Shown here in pieces: positions 39,606 through 51,763 of a stretch of 64,000 bases of DNA. This stretch comes from Erythroxylum novogranatense (lineage: Eukaryota; Streptophyta; Magnoliopsida; Malpighiales; Erythroxylaceae), in the NCBI GenBank assembly GCA_029891385.1, contig CM057231.1:67100990-67164989 (forward strand), given 5' to 3'. A program made the translations under genes and the position numbers. Position 1 is the stretch's first letter, and every line of letters begins with the position of its first letter. Under the pieces are notes generated by a model. It worked only from the letters and a program-made list of their open reading frames with translations. It made no database searches and had not been told where the DNA came from.

Positions 39606-40086
39606 AGGATTTTAATTCTATAATTTGATTAATCTGTTTGATTGTTATTGACGGAAAAAAAATTTGGAATTGAACAAATAAGATATGATCTGATTCTTGA
39701 TGAATTAAAAAAAAACGCATCTAGTGTTTGTATTTTGTTTGGATTGGAGACCTGTGGTTTCGCGTTTTTATTGCAGTGTGTTTTCTTCTGGTTTGCGTTT
39801 TATGGCTAGTGAAATCCAGACTCACCCAGATCTGGAAAGACAAAAACCCAGATCAGTGATTGGTTGGTAGTCGCGTTTGTTTACGCGTGATTCCATGAGA
39901 TGGGGTCGACGAGTTAAGCAAAGAGGAAGAGCTTTTGTGGTTGCATCTGGCGATCTGGAAGGTCGCCTGCGTCGCCACCGTTGGGCGTTAATAGCGATGA
40001 CGCCAGACGTCATGGTTGGCGTCGAGAAAGCCAATAAACACCCATGAAGTAGTTGATCAAAACATGGGAGGCAATTGAGCAGCATA
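39606..40086 (+). other. Element D leader
   Basis: Follows the primer site. No gag is recognisable; the minus ORF at 40085-39822 is not credible. Less AT-rich than the rest of D. Confidence 0.5.
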
Positions 40087-41532
40087 GGATTGGTTTAAAT
40101 CCTTACCGGTATCGTACCGGAAGGTAAGGTATCGCCAAAAAACGGTACTAAATAATGGTTGCTGGTACCGACTTTGGATACCGGTCGATGCAAGCGTTCA
40201 TCGAACGTCGTCGATCTTCGTCGAAACTATAAATTCGGCCGATATCAGAATCTCCGAAATTGCAAGGACTAACTTGCAATTTCTGAAAGTTTTTAACCTA
40301 AAAATTCTAATTACCCTCTCCCACTTCTGGAGTCTTCTTCTCTGTTCTTCGGTTCTTCTTCTTCTCCACGCACGCCGCTGCTCCTCTCTTCTCCGATCTC
40401 TCTTTAGGTGTCTCGCCGTCTTCTCGCCGTCGACGTCTTCTCCAGTCCTCCTCCTGCGAGTCTTCGACCGGTGGTTTGCTTTCTCCCTTCGAGACTTCGA
40501 TGATTCGACCTCAGTGGTTTGAAAAACGGGTATAAAACTAAAACCTGTAAGTAATTGAAACGTTTAGAAGCAAAGCAAAAGTTATTGTTCGCTGCGCATT
40601 TTGAGGGATCAGCAAAGAAGGACGATGGAGATAGTGAGAGAGAGAGGAGAAGGGCAAGGAAGAAAGGAACTTAAGAGTTATGAGTGCGTGGTTTCTTTAA
40701 GCAAAAGACAAAAACTGGTGTCTTGGAAAGTTGCCCAAAGAGTCATGTGAGTAGTTAAGTCTACATACATTGGAAATCGATAATCAGAGCTTCCATGGCA
40801 ATAAAGGAAGGCATGGGAAAAAGAGAAAGTTGTCAAAAACTCATAAATGTTTTTTTTTTAATAAATAATTATTTTAAAATTTACGAAAATACATATTAAA
40901 TAATTCAATATTATTAATATAATAATTCAAATTGTTTTGAAATTGTATTTTCACAGCTTTGGAATATAATTTTAAAGTTGATAATTTGAAATTGATGGAT
41001 TGAAGTTAAAGCATACCGTAGGTAAGTAATTTATATTATTTTGTTATAAATTTGTAATTATGCAAAGATTGTAAAATGGAATTGTAAATTAGAATTGAAA
41101 ATTTGGAATTGAAATTGGAATTGTAAAATGAGATTAGTAACTTAGTATGTAATTAATTAATTATGTATTATGCAAAGATTGTTAAAACTTAAAATTGAAA
41201 GTTGATAATTAACATTTAAACCTAAATATAAAATTAATAATCAAATGTAAAATTGATAATTAAATGTGAAATTATAAAATTGATAATAAAATTTTGTAAA
41301 ATTGTAAAACTTGTTTGAGCATAAAGAAGTGATGTATTGAATGTTTGATGTCAAATTGTGAATATGTTGTAGACTTGTAATTGTATATTTTACTTTTATA
41401 TTTAGATTTATTAATGTCAATTAAAATTATAAAACAACATATATATTATTAATTGTTTTTATTTATGTAATTATTTATTTATGGATTTATAATAATAAAT
41501 TAATAATGATAATAATAATAATAATAATAATA

Positions 41533-41578
<46 letters not shown>

Positions 41579-41591
41579 TCTATTCTTATTC

Positions 41592-41660
<69 letters not shown>

Positions 41661-42055
41661 AATTAATTTGTAATATTTTAAATACTTTGTATTATTCTTA
41701 ATTTGATGTGTGTATGATGATAATTGTCTTTGTTTATATTAATTGTGATTATTATTTATATGTAAAATATTTAAAAATATTGTTATTGACTTATTTCATA
41801 TTAATTGTCATTATTATTTACTATAAAGATTTTTGAAAGCATGGTTGACGTAAAAAGTAAACTAGTAAAGTATACAGTACAACTATATAATATATTAATA
41901 TGAACTATTTTGCAATTTTTAAAAATTTTAGGGACTATTTCATAAATTTAAAAAATTACTCGAAAGCAGTGCACCGATCTTGACCGATCAAGACTGCAGT
42001 TCAGATTCCTGAACTCAATTTGGTACCAAGCCCGGTACGGTATTCATAACATTGA
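40087..42055. mobile_element. Probable DNA transposon insertion in D
   Basis: The left edge reads 'ccttaccggtatcgtaccgg', and the right edge, reversed, reads 'gaataccgtaccgggcttgg', so the ends are imperfect inverted repeats rich in TACCG. Flanking 'attggttt' and 'attgattg' might be a decayed 8-base duplication, as in hAT elements. The interior has a coding-like but unrecognised open frame at 40274-40522, and a TTA microsatellite. Unlike the flanking D sequence, it has almost no perfect hairpins. Class uncertain. Confidence 0.4.
41499..41656. repeat. (TAA)n/(TTA)n microsatellite
   Basis: A TAA run switches to a TTA run near 41531, making one large inverted repeat, with 'ttcttattctta' interruptions. 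Confidence 0.9.
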
Positions 42056-42186
42056 TTGAGAGACGTGAACAGTGGTCTTAGACCACTTCTTTAATTGTCT
42101 AATATATGAACAGTGAAAGATGATTTCGTGGGCAAGGTAAGAAGAAATAGATGGTTTTGTTGTTTTTAATTTTAAAGACTTAATTC

Positions 42187-43257
42187 CAATTAAATGACTT
42201 TAATTGAAATTAAGTTAGTTTAAATTCTAATAAATTTGAAAAGTGTTTTCTAATTATTTGAAAATTGTTTTCAAATGATAATTTTATTAGGATGTTTTAG
42301 AAGTTAATTTAATTTTTCAAGATGTTGAATTATTAAATTATATTAATCATCAATTCAATTCCAAAGGTAATTATTTTTCTTAATTTAATTAAGATTAATA
42401 ATTATATTGATTCCTAATTAATTTTAGAAAAGTAGTTTCTAAAATTATAATTAATTAGTTTCAATTAGATTGAAATTAATTAATTGGAAAAGTTTTTCTA
42501 AAATTAGAATTAATTAGTTTCAATCGTAATGAAATTAATTAATTAGAAAAGTTGTTTCTAAAATTAGAATTAATTATTTTCAATTAGATTGAAATTAATT
42601 AATTAGACTTCTTAAAATTGAGAAAATTTGTTTTCTTAAATTATTAAGAAAGATGTTTCTTAATTAAATTATTTATTTCAATTTGATTGAGATAAATTAA
42701 ATTTCAAGTTTGATTTGTTTAGAGAATTGTTATTTTATTTATTTAGAAATTGTTTCTTTATTTATGAATAATAAGTTTCTTGACTTTTAGATAAAGTATT
42801 TTCTTGATTAAATTTTGAAAAGTGTTTTCATTTATTAATTAAGAAAAAGTGCTTTCTTTAATATTTTGAAAATAGTTTTCTAACTTATTAAAGAAAGGTT
42901 TTCTAATTAGTCAAGAAATAAATCTATAAATAAATAACATATAAAGACTTTCTTAATTAAATTTAAAAGTGTTTTATTTAATTTTGAAAGTAGTTTCCTT
43001 TTAATATTAGAAAATAGTTTTCTAATTAAGGGATAGTAATTTTAATGAGATTAGAAATGATGATTTCTAATCAGATTAGAAATAGTATTCTAATTAGATT
43101 AGAATGTCTTACTTATATAATTATGAAAAGAATGTTTTCTAAATTATAATAAGTAAGAAGTAATATTATTGAAAATTGTTTTCAATTAAAATTTTGTCCG
43201 AGAAGTCAAGATAATTGGAAATAGTTTCCAATTGGATTTGAAAATTAGTTTCAAATC
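42187..43257. other. Train of short perfect hairpins in element D
   Basis: About 1 kb of AT-rich sequence composed of successive hairpins with different stems. Perfect examples: 42187-42206, 42257-42275, 42422-42444 (9-bp arms), 42459-42475 (within a 15-bp imperfect stem), 42543-42561, 42644-42663, 43049-43072 (10-bp arms), 43169-43185, 43213-43233 and 43235-43257 (9-bp arms each). A stem of about 22 bp with minor bulges spans 43108-43157. Loops are mostly TTG, TAG, GATG, AGTTG or ATTAG, and arms often end GAAA / TTTC. Part of 42420-42610 is also a tandem repeat of about 60 bases. No ORF. Confidence 0.8.
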
Positions 43258-43630
43258 AAATCAAATTTCTATTTGGAATAGGAATTTAATTTATTTAGGT
43301 ATCAATTGTTTTAATCTAATTTAATTTTTCAAGGAGTTGGAAATGTTATTTTAGATTATGAAGATCAATAACTAGAATCAAACGAAGCTTGATGTTTTAT
43401 GCATATAATTTGATTATGAGTGCATAAGTTGCATACTTTATTTATATGGTTGATATATATATTGGATGCATGATAAATTGTATGTTTTATATGTGTGATA
43501 TTTTACATGCAATTTATGTTTTATGAGACATATGAAATTAAAACCCCTCGTTAAAATATTAAGTACACGATAAGAACGTGATTGATGCCTTCCATTGTTA
43601 TAATAATAAACCAGAGTTCTGTTTATTGTA

Positions 43631-43902
43631 AGGCTTGTTGAGCAAACTCAAGGCCTCTTTAACCCGAATATGTTTAGTCTTATAATAGTGGGTTTTACTT
43701 AACTAAATTTGTGTGATTTGGATGAGCAAACTCATGATCACATGAATTTAGAGGCAGGGTTAGAAATGACATATAAGATATGTTTTGGCAAGAGTTGTCA
43801 CCTAACGGATCTAGGAGTCACATGAGATATGATCGATAAAGTTGTTATCTACCTAATTTAAGTATAGTTGGTTTGTTGAGCAAACTCAAGGTCAACTATA
43901 CT
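43631..43902 (+). other. Three stem-loops with identical apical sequence
   Basis: TGAGCAAACTCA occurs at 43639-43650, 43723-43734 and 43877-43888. Each forms a TGAG/CTCA stem with a CAAA loop, extended by one pair (T-A, A-T, T-A). The basal stems differ yet pair: AGGC/GCCT in the first; TGTGAT/ATCACA plus TAAATT/AATTTA in the second; the 10-bp arm AGTATAGTTG in the third (43861-43870 with 43893-43902). Another perfect hairpin with 9-bp arms and loop GAG follows at 43925-43945. Confidence 0.75.
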
Positions 43903-43945
43903 TGAATGGGATCCTAGCCCACTAGAAAGATTAGAGTAATCTTTC

Positions 43946-44681
43946 CGAATAGTAGTGAGGGCTATTATTTCGAATAAAATAGTGGGAGTAACCAAATGCA
44001 TGATTAAAGTCCTAATCTTATTTGGTAGTCATGGCATATAACTGATTACTTGTTTTTCTTACATTTATATTTTGTTCTTAGTAGAATTCACCTTGTTTAG
44101 TATAGTTGATACTAAGTTAGTGAACCCAAGTTCTTGGACATAGGATATGTTTGAGAAAAGATCTCAAAAGTTAGATAGAAAATTGTATGTTCATTATGCA
44201 ATGTTGCTATAATCCCTATTGAGGATATGGTGACAAAGTTGTAGAGATATGTCAAAATCATAAAGATGACAAAATGTATTGACATTTTGAGTTGACTAAT
44301 GTCTCGTAAACTTTGACGATGACATGTAAGATGTATGTCAACACCATGATAGCAAAATGCAAGGCGTTGCATAGAGGAAGGCTGAAAGGTATAGTACCTT
44401 GTTGGAATTGTTCCACTTAATTTAGCCTACTAAAAGCATAAGTATGGGCTACAATTAAAGGCTTTGCTATAGTATATCAACAGTTGTCATAAGAAGAAAA
44501 TGATTGCATTATTTTTCTTGCCTATATGTTATATGATTGAGATCATATGTATTTCTAATTCATGCTTATGAGTATTTGATACTGAATTTAGATTCAGCAT
44601 TATTGTAATGTTCATTGCATGGTTAGAAATAGATTGTTAAGTAAAAATAGTTGATCCAATTTTATACAAATAGTTTGTATA
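43946..44681 (+). other. Element D interior, non-coding
   Basis: Includes a nested stem ACCAAAT...ATTTGGT near 43991-44026. The minus ORF at 44372-44112 is not credible. No gene recognised. It ends with GTATA (44677-44681), the left target duplication of the gypsy LTR. Confidence 0.5.
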
Positions 44682-45488
44682 TGTAGCGCCCCCTCACCGT
44701 AGGGTACATATCGGGAAACCCGAAGGTCGCTCCGATACGTATCCCCCGATAAAGGTGCACCACCAGAATATTTCCCTTAATAATCCACATGGCATCGCAA
44801 TAATTTAAAACCATAACAGAACACGATATCAGAAACCACTAAATTTAAAATCATAATATCAATCACATACAGTCATCCAATAACAGAATAGACAAGTCTA
44901 TCAGTCCCCTGAACAAAACCAAAAAGGAAACTGATACAAGCATCTATCCTAAATCATCCTCAAAATCCAACCCAGTTGACCGACCTGTGTGCCATCGCTT
45001 CTCTCGCCAGCACGCTCACACAGCAGGAAAAGACTAACTCCGGAGCTAGGGGTCTACTCTATCGATCCTGAAAAATTAGATGCAATTTTGGGTGAGTTTG
45101 CGAACTCAGTGAGAAACTATCATCGATGGTTCACTCAAATCATGCATTACGCAAATTGCGTACAAACACACGCACATAATATTCAATTAACGATATTATA
45201 TAACAATTTATGATGTCTATAACGAGTTTGATGTCGATAACAATTTACAATAGCATAGACGATTCACATCACAATTTACATAAATCATGGCATCACGCGA
45301 TTCGATGAATCGTCACACAATTGGCAATTCAATCACCATGTATATAATGCATATGAGACTCTTTCCGATTATTGATGATGCCCAAGTGCTCAATCGGTGT
45401 TCGATGGGGGACGCGTCGTGATTTCTCCTCGCTCGGGCTCGTGGCGGTCGATGCAATGTTGAGCTCGAGGCTCTTTTCAAGATAATAG

Positions 45489-46671
45489 TGTTAAGTCAAA
45501 CCAGACTTTACGTATTAAATAATTTTGATGACAAACAAAGAGAAATATACAAATGAAAAGTAGATGGACGCGCCGAAGTAAAAATCAGCTGATACAAGAA
45601 AAGCGGTTTAAGCTTTACAATGCGAAAGCGATTTGGAAGCTTTACAATGACAAGCGAGCCAGGCGTTATAAGAAAAATCAGTGATACAAGAAAAGCGGGC
45701 GGAAGCTTTAAGAAAGCGCACGGAAGCTTTACAAGCAGCGTATTTAAAGCTTTACAAATAGAAAGCGAGCGGAAGCTTTACAATGTAAAGCGAGCGAGGC
45801 GTTACAAGAAAAATCAACTGATACAAGAAAAGCAGACGGAAGCTTTACAAATAGAAAGCAGACGGAAGCTTTACAATAGAAAGCAGACGGAAGCGTTACA
45901 AGAAAAAAATCAACTGATACAAGAAAAGCAGACGGAAGCTTTACAAAAAGCAGACGGAAGCTTTACAAGAGAAAAGCAGCCGATACAAAATGTCAGACGG
46001 AAGAAAGAAACATCAGTTTGAGTTAGTTACGGAGTCAAACTGAATAACCGTTTCTTTCAAGAATCAAGAAGCAGATAATCAAGAAACAGTTGAAGACCCG
46101 ACTATAAATAAGAGTCGAGATTGAAGAAGAAACAACTTTATGCAACTTTATGAAACTTCATGAAACTCTGAGTATTCAAAGTTTGATTTTCAGATTATCT
46201 GAGAGAAAAATTGTGAACGATATTTCGAGTGAACAGTGTTAAGAGCATTTCTATTGTAATAAGCTCTTTACTATTCTTTCAATTAGAAAGTGTTATAGAT
46301 AGCCTGAAGAGGCTAAGAGTAAAATAATACTTGCTGTAAAGAGACCTGGAGAGGCTCAGTCGAAAGAATACTTGTAAACAATTCAGAGATGGTGAAATCT
46401 CAAAAGGATATCTGAGGACTGGACGTAGCTCACGGTTTGGGGTGAACCAGGATAAACTGCTGTGTTTCTCTCTACTCTCATATTACTTATATCATATTCT
46501 TTAAAGTTAACAAAGTTTTTCAAACTAGTTACGAATTGATTTACGATAAGTTTTCGAAAGAACAAGTATTTTTTTTAGGGGATTAAGAAAAAGTTTATCA
46601 CAATTCAACCCCCCCTTCTTGTGTATCTTGATCATATTATTGTTCAATATATTAACGTTTGATTCACTTCA
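45489..46671 (+). repeat. 5' LTR of Copia A
   Basis: Starts TGTTAAGTCAAACC and ends GATTCACTTCA. TATAAATA is at 46103-46110. It contains a tandem array at about 45595-45985. Confidence 0.95.
45595..45985. repeat. AAGCAGACGGAAGCTTTACAA tandem array
   Basis: Units of about 21 bases. Units after 45830 are regular, while those before it vary at the 'CAGACG' core (gcgatttgg, gcgagcgag, gcgggcgg). The ORF at 45620-46021 is an artefact. The 3' LTR copy at 53685-54065 is irregular throughout. Confidence 0.85.
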
Positions 46672-46673
46672 AT

Positions 46674-46685
46674 TGGTATCAGAGC
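46674..46685 (+). other. Primer binding site of Copia A
   Basis: TGGTATCAGAGC, the initiator-Met tRNA complement, two bases after the LTR. Confidence 0.95.
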
Positions 46686-46728
46686 CTGGTGTTCAAGAAT
46701 CACTTTAAAAAGGTGTGAATTAAAGAAA

Positions 46729-48347
46729 ATGGTGGAATCACACACGTATATTGTCGAAGGAGCTTCAGTCACAGGACCTCCAGTATTCAATGGTGAAGAC
46801 TACCACTATTGGAAGGACCGGATGAGATTGTTTATCGAATCTACTCACATTGACCTTTGGGACATCATTGAGAACGGACCATACACACCTGAAGATGATG
46901 ATAAAAATCCAATTCTACGAGAAAGATGGACAGCTGAGCAGAAAGCAAGATTTCAACTAAACTCCAAGGCGAAATTTTTCTTGAGTTGTGCATTAAGCAG
47001 AAGCGAGTATGACAAAGTTCATGGATGCGACACTGCCAAAGAAATGTGGGATACATTATCAATTGCACATGAAGGAACAAATCAAGTCAAGGAGTCCAAG
47101 ATAAGCATTCGGTGCATCGATGCGAGTTGTTCAAAATGAAAGAAAAGAGACCATTGATCAAATATTTGGAAGATTTCAAACAATCATTAATGGGCTAAAA
47201 GCTCTTGGAAGAACGCATTACAACATCAAGACCATGTTCGAAAGATTTTGAGGAGTCTGCCAAAAGATGGAGACCCAAAGTAATCTACTGACAAGAAGCC
47301 AAAGACTTAAGCGTCTTGAAGCTTGATGAATTGCTTGGATCGTTGAAGATACACGGTAGAGCTTGATGCAGAAGATAAGCCCAAGAAAGAGAAGTCCATA
47401 GCGCTCAAAGCAGGTCAAATGAATCACAAGATCCAAAAGAAGAAGACAAAGAGGAATACATCAAAGGCATTAAAGATTGAAGAATCAAAGGATGATAATT
47501 CCAGCAAGTCAGAATCTGAATCAAGTGATGAAGACTATAAGCTATCTTTCATTTCAAGAAAGATAAGAAGAATGTGGAAAAAGAAGTCCAAAGGAAATTC
47601 AACATTCAGAAGGAACAGCGACAAAGACGATGGAAAAATCGAGAAAGCATCTATTACATGTTATGAATGCAATAAGCCGGGACATTACAAGTCCGAGTGT
47701 CCAATGTTGAAAAGACAACCCAAAAAGAGTAAGGATAACAAGAAAAGCATGATGGCAGCGTGGGAGGATCTGGATTCATCGAATCGGATACAAGCTCGAA
47801 GCGTCGTAACATGCTAACATATGTCCAGTAGTGAAGAAGAAAGTGATGAAGAGGTAACTTCTAGCCATGATAATATACAAGATGCATACTCGTAATTGTT
47901 AGAGGATTCTCATGCTATTCGAAGCAAGACAAGTTGTTGAAGAAGAAATATGTAGAAAACCTCAAACATACTCATGAGATAGAGTGAGAATATAAATCGA
48001 GAAAGCAAGTTGAGGAACTGAATAACAACAAAGTTATAGATAGATCGGAAGAGATTAAGCAGTTGAAACGAGAATCAATAATCTCTCGATTGATCTAGCT
48101 AAATTCTGAATAATACAAAAAGATGAATGAAATGCTAGGAAAATGCAGACATCCGAGTGATAAAACTGGATTAGGGTTTGCTAAAAATAAGTCTCAGCAT
48201 TACGTGAAATCAATTGTTCAAAAAGATAAGAAAAGATATCAATCAGGTTTTCAAAAAGGTCATCAACGTTTTCATTCTACGTCTTATTATCATTCATTAC
48301 ACCATACTAACCCTAAAGGACCCAAGAGAATCTGGTACCTAAAATAA
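46729..48347 (+). pseudogene. Gag of Copia A
   Basis: 46729-47139 encodes the N-terminal capsid part ('FNGEDYHYWKDRMRLFIEST', 'LWDIIENGPYTPEDD', 'CDTAKEMWDTLSIAHEGTNQ'), which is the DUF4219/UBN2 type. A frame break follows, with further capsid sequence to about 47340. 47419-47817 has a Lys/Ser/Glu linker and the zinc knuckle CYECNKPGHYKSEC (near 47662-47703). The coiled C-terminal part is frameshifted, and 48123-48347 holds its end ('CRHPSDKTGLGFAKNKS'). Confidence 0.9.
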
Positions 48348-48392
48348 GATAATATCTCTCTGAAATCCTTCTTTGGAAGAACCAGCAAGCAT

Positions 48393-50283
48393 CATTGGTA
48401 TTTGGACGGTGGATGCTCGCGTCACATGACGGGAAAAAGGTCATGTTCCTAGATCTTGATCTGAAAAAGGAGGTTCGGTAATTTTGGAGACAACAAGCAG
48501 GGCAAAATAATCGGGATTGGTAAGATTGGTAAGAATTCCCATGCATGCATTAACAACGTACTGCTAGTTGATGGTCTAAAGCATAACTTGATAAGTATTA
48601 GTCAATTATGTGATTCTGGTTTTGAAGTTACATTCAACCAAAACTTTTGTGAAGTCAGAAACAAAGATGGTTCTGTTTTCTTTTCGGCCAAAAGACGAAA
48701 CAATCTTTACAAAATTGATTTAGACGATTTTCAGTCTCAAAATATTTCATGTTTTTATCTACTGAAGAAGAAAGACGATCCGGCATAAAAACTAGGTCAT
48801 GTCGATGTTAAACATATTTCAAAACTTTTGAAACATGATTTGGTAAAAGGTTTGCCACAAATTTGTTTTAACAAAGATTTCTTTTGTGAAAGTTGTCAGA
48901 AAGGGAAACAAGTTAAAACCGCATTCTCTTCAAAACATTTCGTAACTTCATCTAGACCACTAGAGTTGTTACACATGGATTTATTTGGTCCAACAAGGAC
49001 AATAAGTCTTGGTGGAAAGAAGTATGGACTTGTTATTATTGATGATTTTACAAGGTTTTGTTGGATACTTTTTCTGGCACATAAAGATGAATCTTTCAAG
49101 TGCTTTAGAAACCTTTCTATGAGGTTACAGAATGAAAAAGGAGTGTCTATAACCAGCATAAGGAGTGATCATGGTGGAGAATTCGAAAATGAGAAGTTTA
49201 GAGTATTCTGCGAAGAAAATGGAATTTTCCATAACTTCTCTGCCCCAAGGACTCCGCAGCAGAATGGAGTTGTTGAAAGAAAGAATAGGACGATTCAAGA
49301 GATGGAAAGAACAATGTTTGTGAAATGAATCTTCCTAAATATTTCAAGGTAGTCATCAATCTGACATGCTATATTCGAATAGAGTGTTACTGCGACCAAT
49401 ATTGAAGAAAACTCCCTATGAGTTGTGGAATGGAAGGAGACCAAACATTTCTTATTTCCATCCTTTCGGTTGCAAGTGCACTATTTTGAACACAAAGGAA
49501 GTTCTGGACAAGTTTGATGCAAAGACTCTTTCAGGAATATTTATAGGTTATTCTCTCACCTCAAAGGCATTTAGAGTCTACAACCTCACCTCAAAGACTG
49601 TTGAAGAATCTATTCATGTCAAGTTCGATGATAGCTCTCAACTCAATAAGGAAGAGGAATCAGATAATGATGCTGTTACAGTGCCTTTGACGAAGTACAA
49701 AGAAGTATCTTCATCAGAAACACTATATGACGAAAAGAAAGACATTTCGAAGAATTTGGAGTTAAAGAAAGATTGGAGATACAAAAGTTATCATCCTAAA
49801 GAGTCAATCATTGGAGAAACCTCAGAAGGTGTACGAACAAGGTCCAAGTTCAGAAGAGAAGCCAACGTAGTATTTATATCTGAAGTAGAACCTAAGAAGA
49901 TTGATGAAGCTCTAAAAGATGAAGCATGGATACTAGCTATGCAAGAGGAGTTGAATCAATTCTGTAGAAATAAAGTCTGGACCTTAGTTCCTAAACCTGA
50001 AAAGAAATCCATTATTGGTACGAGATGGGTATTTAAGAATAAACTAGACGAATCAGGAAAAGTAAGTCGCAACAAGGCAAGATTAGTAGCACAAGACTAT
50101 AATCAGCAAGAAGGAATAGACTACAATGAGACATATGCTCCAGTAGCAAGACTTGAAGCAATAAGGATACTGCTTGCATATGCGGTTTGCCATGGCATAA
50201 AGCTTTTTCAGATGGATGTAAAAAGTGCATTTCTGAATGGTTTTATAGATGAAGAAGTCTATGTTAAGCAACCTCCGGTTTGA
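48393..50283 (+). pseudogene. Protease, integrase and RT N-terminus of Copia A
   Basis: 'WYLDGGCSRHMTG' near 48399-48434 is the protease site with DSG changed to DGG (48405-48413). The pre-integrase region follows (48588-48900). Integrase has 'CESCQKGKQ', 'LHMDLFGP' (first Asp), 'IRSDHGGEF' (second Asp) and 'NGVVERKNRTIQ' (Glu), and breaks at 49328. 49366-50283 carries the integrase C-terminus ('PFGCKCTILNTKE', 'FIGYS') and the start of RT ('RWVFKNKLDESGKV', 'QMDVKSAFLNGFIDEEVYV'). It ends in a frameshift at 'KQPPV', where relatives read KQPPGFED. Confidence 0.92.
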
Positions 50284-50303
50284 GGACATAAAGTATCCAG
50301 ATC

Positions 50304-51269
50304 ATGTCTACAGACTTCATAAAGCCTTATATGGATTTGAAACAGCCCCTAGAGCATGGTATGATCGTGCAGTTCATTTCTTATAAAAATGGATTTACTA
50401 GAGGTAAAGTAGACAAAACTCTTTTTAGGAAGAACTTGAGTAATGATTTCATTATTGTGCAAATTTATGTTGATGATATTATTTTTGGTGCAACTTCAAG
50501 AAGGTTATGCATGAGTTTTGAAAATCTGATGAAAAATGAATTTGAAATGAGCATGATGGGTGAGTTAAAATTCTTTCTCGGATTGCAAGTAAAGCAAACT
50601 AAGGATAAGTTTTTTATCCATCAACAAAAATATCTTAAAGAATTGTTGTCTAAGTTTGATATGTGCAGTGTTAAACATATGTCTACCCCGATGCATCCTT
50701 CAAACTTGTTGTCAAAAGACGAAAGTGGTAAGAAGGTGGATCAAACCCTATTTAGAGGGATGATTGGTTCCTTGCTTTATCTTACAGCAAGTAGACCTGA
50801 CATTCTATTCAGTGTATGCTTGTGTGCAAGATTTCAGGCCGATCCTAGAGAATCTCATTATATTGCTGTAAAACGAATTTTGAGATATCTCGTAGGTACT
50901 ACTGATCTTTGCTTAATGTATGAGAAAGGTAAAAATTTCAGGTTGAATGGATATTGCGATGCGGACTATGCCGGTGATAGGATCGAAAGGAAGAGCACGA
51001 GTGGTGGCTGTCACTTTCTTGGACCAAACCTGGTGTCATGGTCAAGCAAGAGACAAAGCTCGATTGCATTATCAACTGCCGAAGCTGAATATATGTCTGC
51101 CGCAAGTTGTTGTTCACAAGTATTGTGGATCAAGTATCAATTGGAGGACTATTCAATACAAGAAGAAGAGATTCCAATATACTGCGACAACACCAGCGCC
51201 ATCAGCTTGTCAAAGAATCCAATTCAACATTCAAGGGTAAAGCACATAGAAGTCGACATCATTTCTTGA
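50304..51269 (+). pseudogene. RT C-terminus and RNase H of Copia A
   Basis: An open frame of 321 codons with the catalytic 'YVDDIIFGATS', 'FFLGLQVKQTKDKFFIHQ' and 'MIGSLLYLTASRPDI'. The RNase H follows with 'GYCDADYAGDRIERKSTSGG', 'SSIALSTAEAEYMSAAS' and 'YCDNTSAISLSKNPIQHSR'. Its first codons replace the damaged 'YGLKQAP' region, read out of frame. RNase H catalytic acids are present; only the upstream frameshift disables it. Confidence 0.92.
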
Positions 51270-51763
51270 GATTACGTTCAAGAAAGTCGTCGACCTACAA
51301 TTCGTAGAAACAAAATATCGATGGCGATATCTTCACAAAACCACTAAGTGAAGATCGCTTTAAAGAAATCAGACGCAACCTCAATATGGTGATGTTAACG
51401 GACCATTCATCCGGTTTTCAAAAGACAAGATGAGATAGACGGTGGAGTTAACGGTTTGATCATCGATTTTTTAAAAAAGAAAAGACAATGGAGCAATGGA
51501 ATTAACAAATTAGGCGGTTTCGGATATAAAACTTCCTTCACAAGAAAAAGTTTTAGAGGAAAAAGTCATCGATCATCGAGAAGTACAATCGTTCTAGAAT
51601 TCACTATAATATCCCTAAAAAGCGACTTTTGGGATTTCTACCAATTGAAATTGCTAGTTCTCTTAAAATCTCTCTGAAATTTCTTCAAGCAAGTTCCTAC
51701 TCAATCAGAATCAGGTAGAAGATATCTGTTAATAACTATATAGATTCAACATCTATTGCTAAA

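Noticed and set aside
40274..40522. 82-codon ORF rich in Leu/Ser/Arg
   Set aside because: It comes from a pyrimidine-rich stretch; no known domain and no supporting context.
45620..46021. 133-codon ORF with Lys/Gln/Glu repeats
   Set aside because: It lies entirely within the Copia A LTR tandem array and is not conserved in the 3' LTR.
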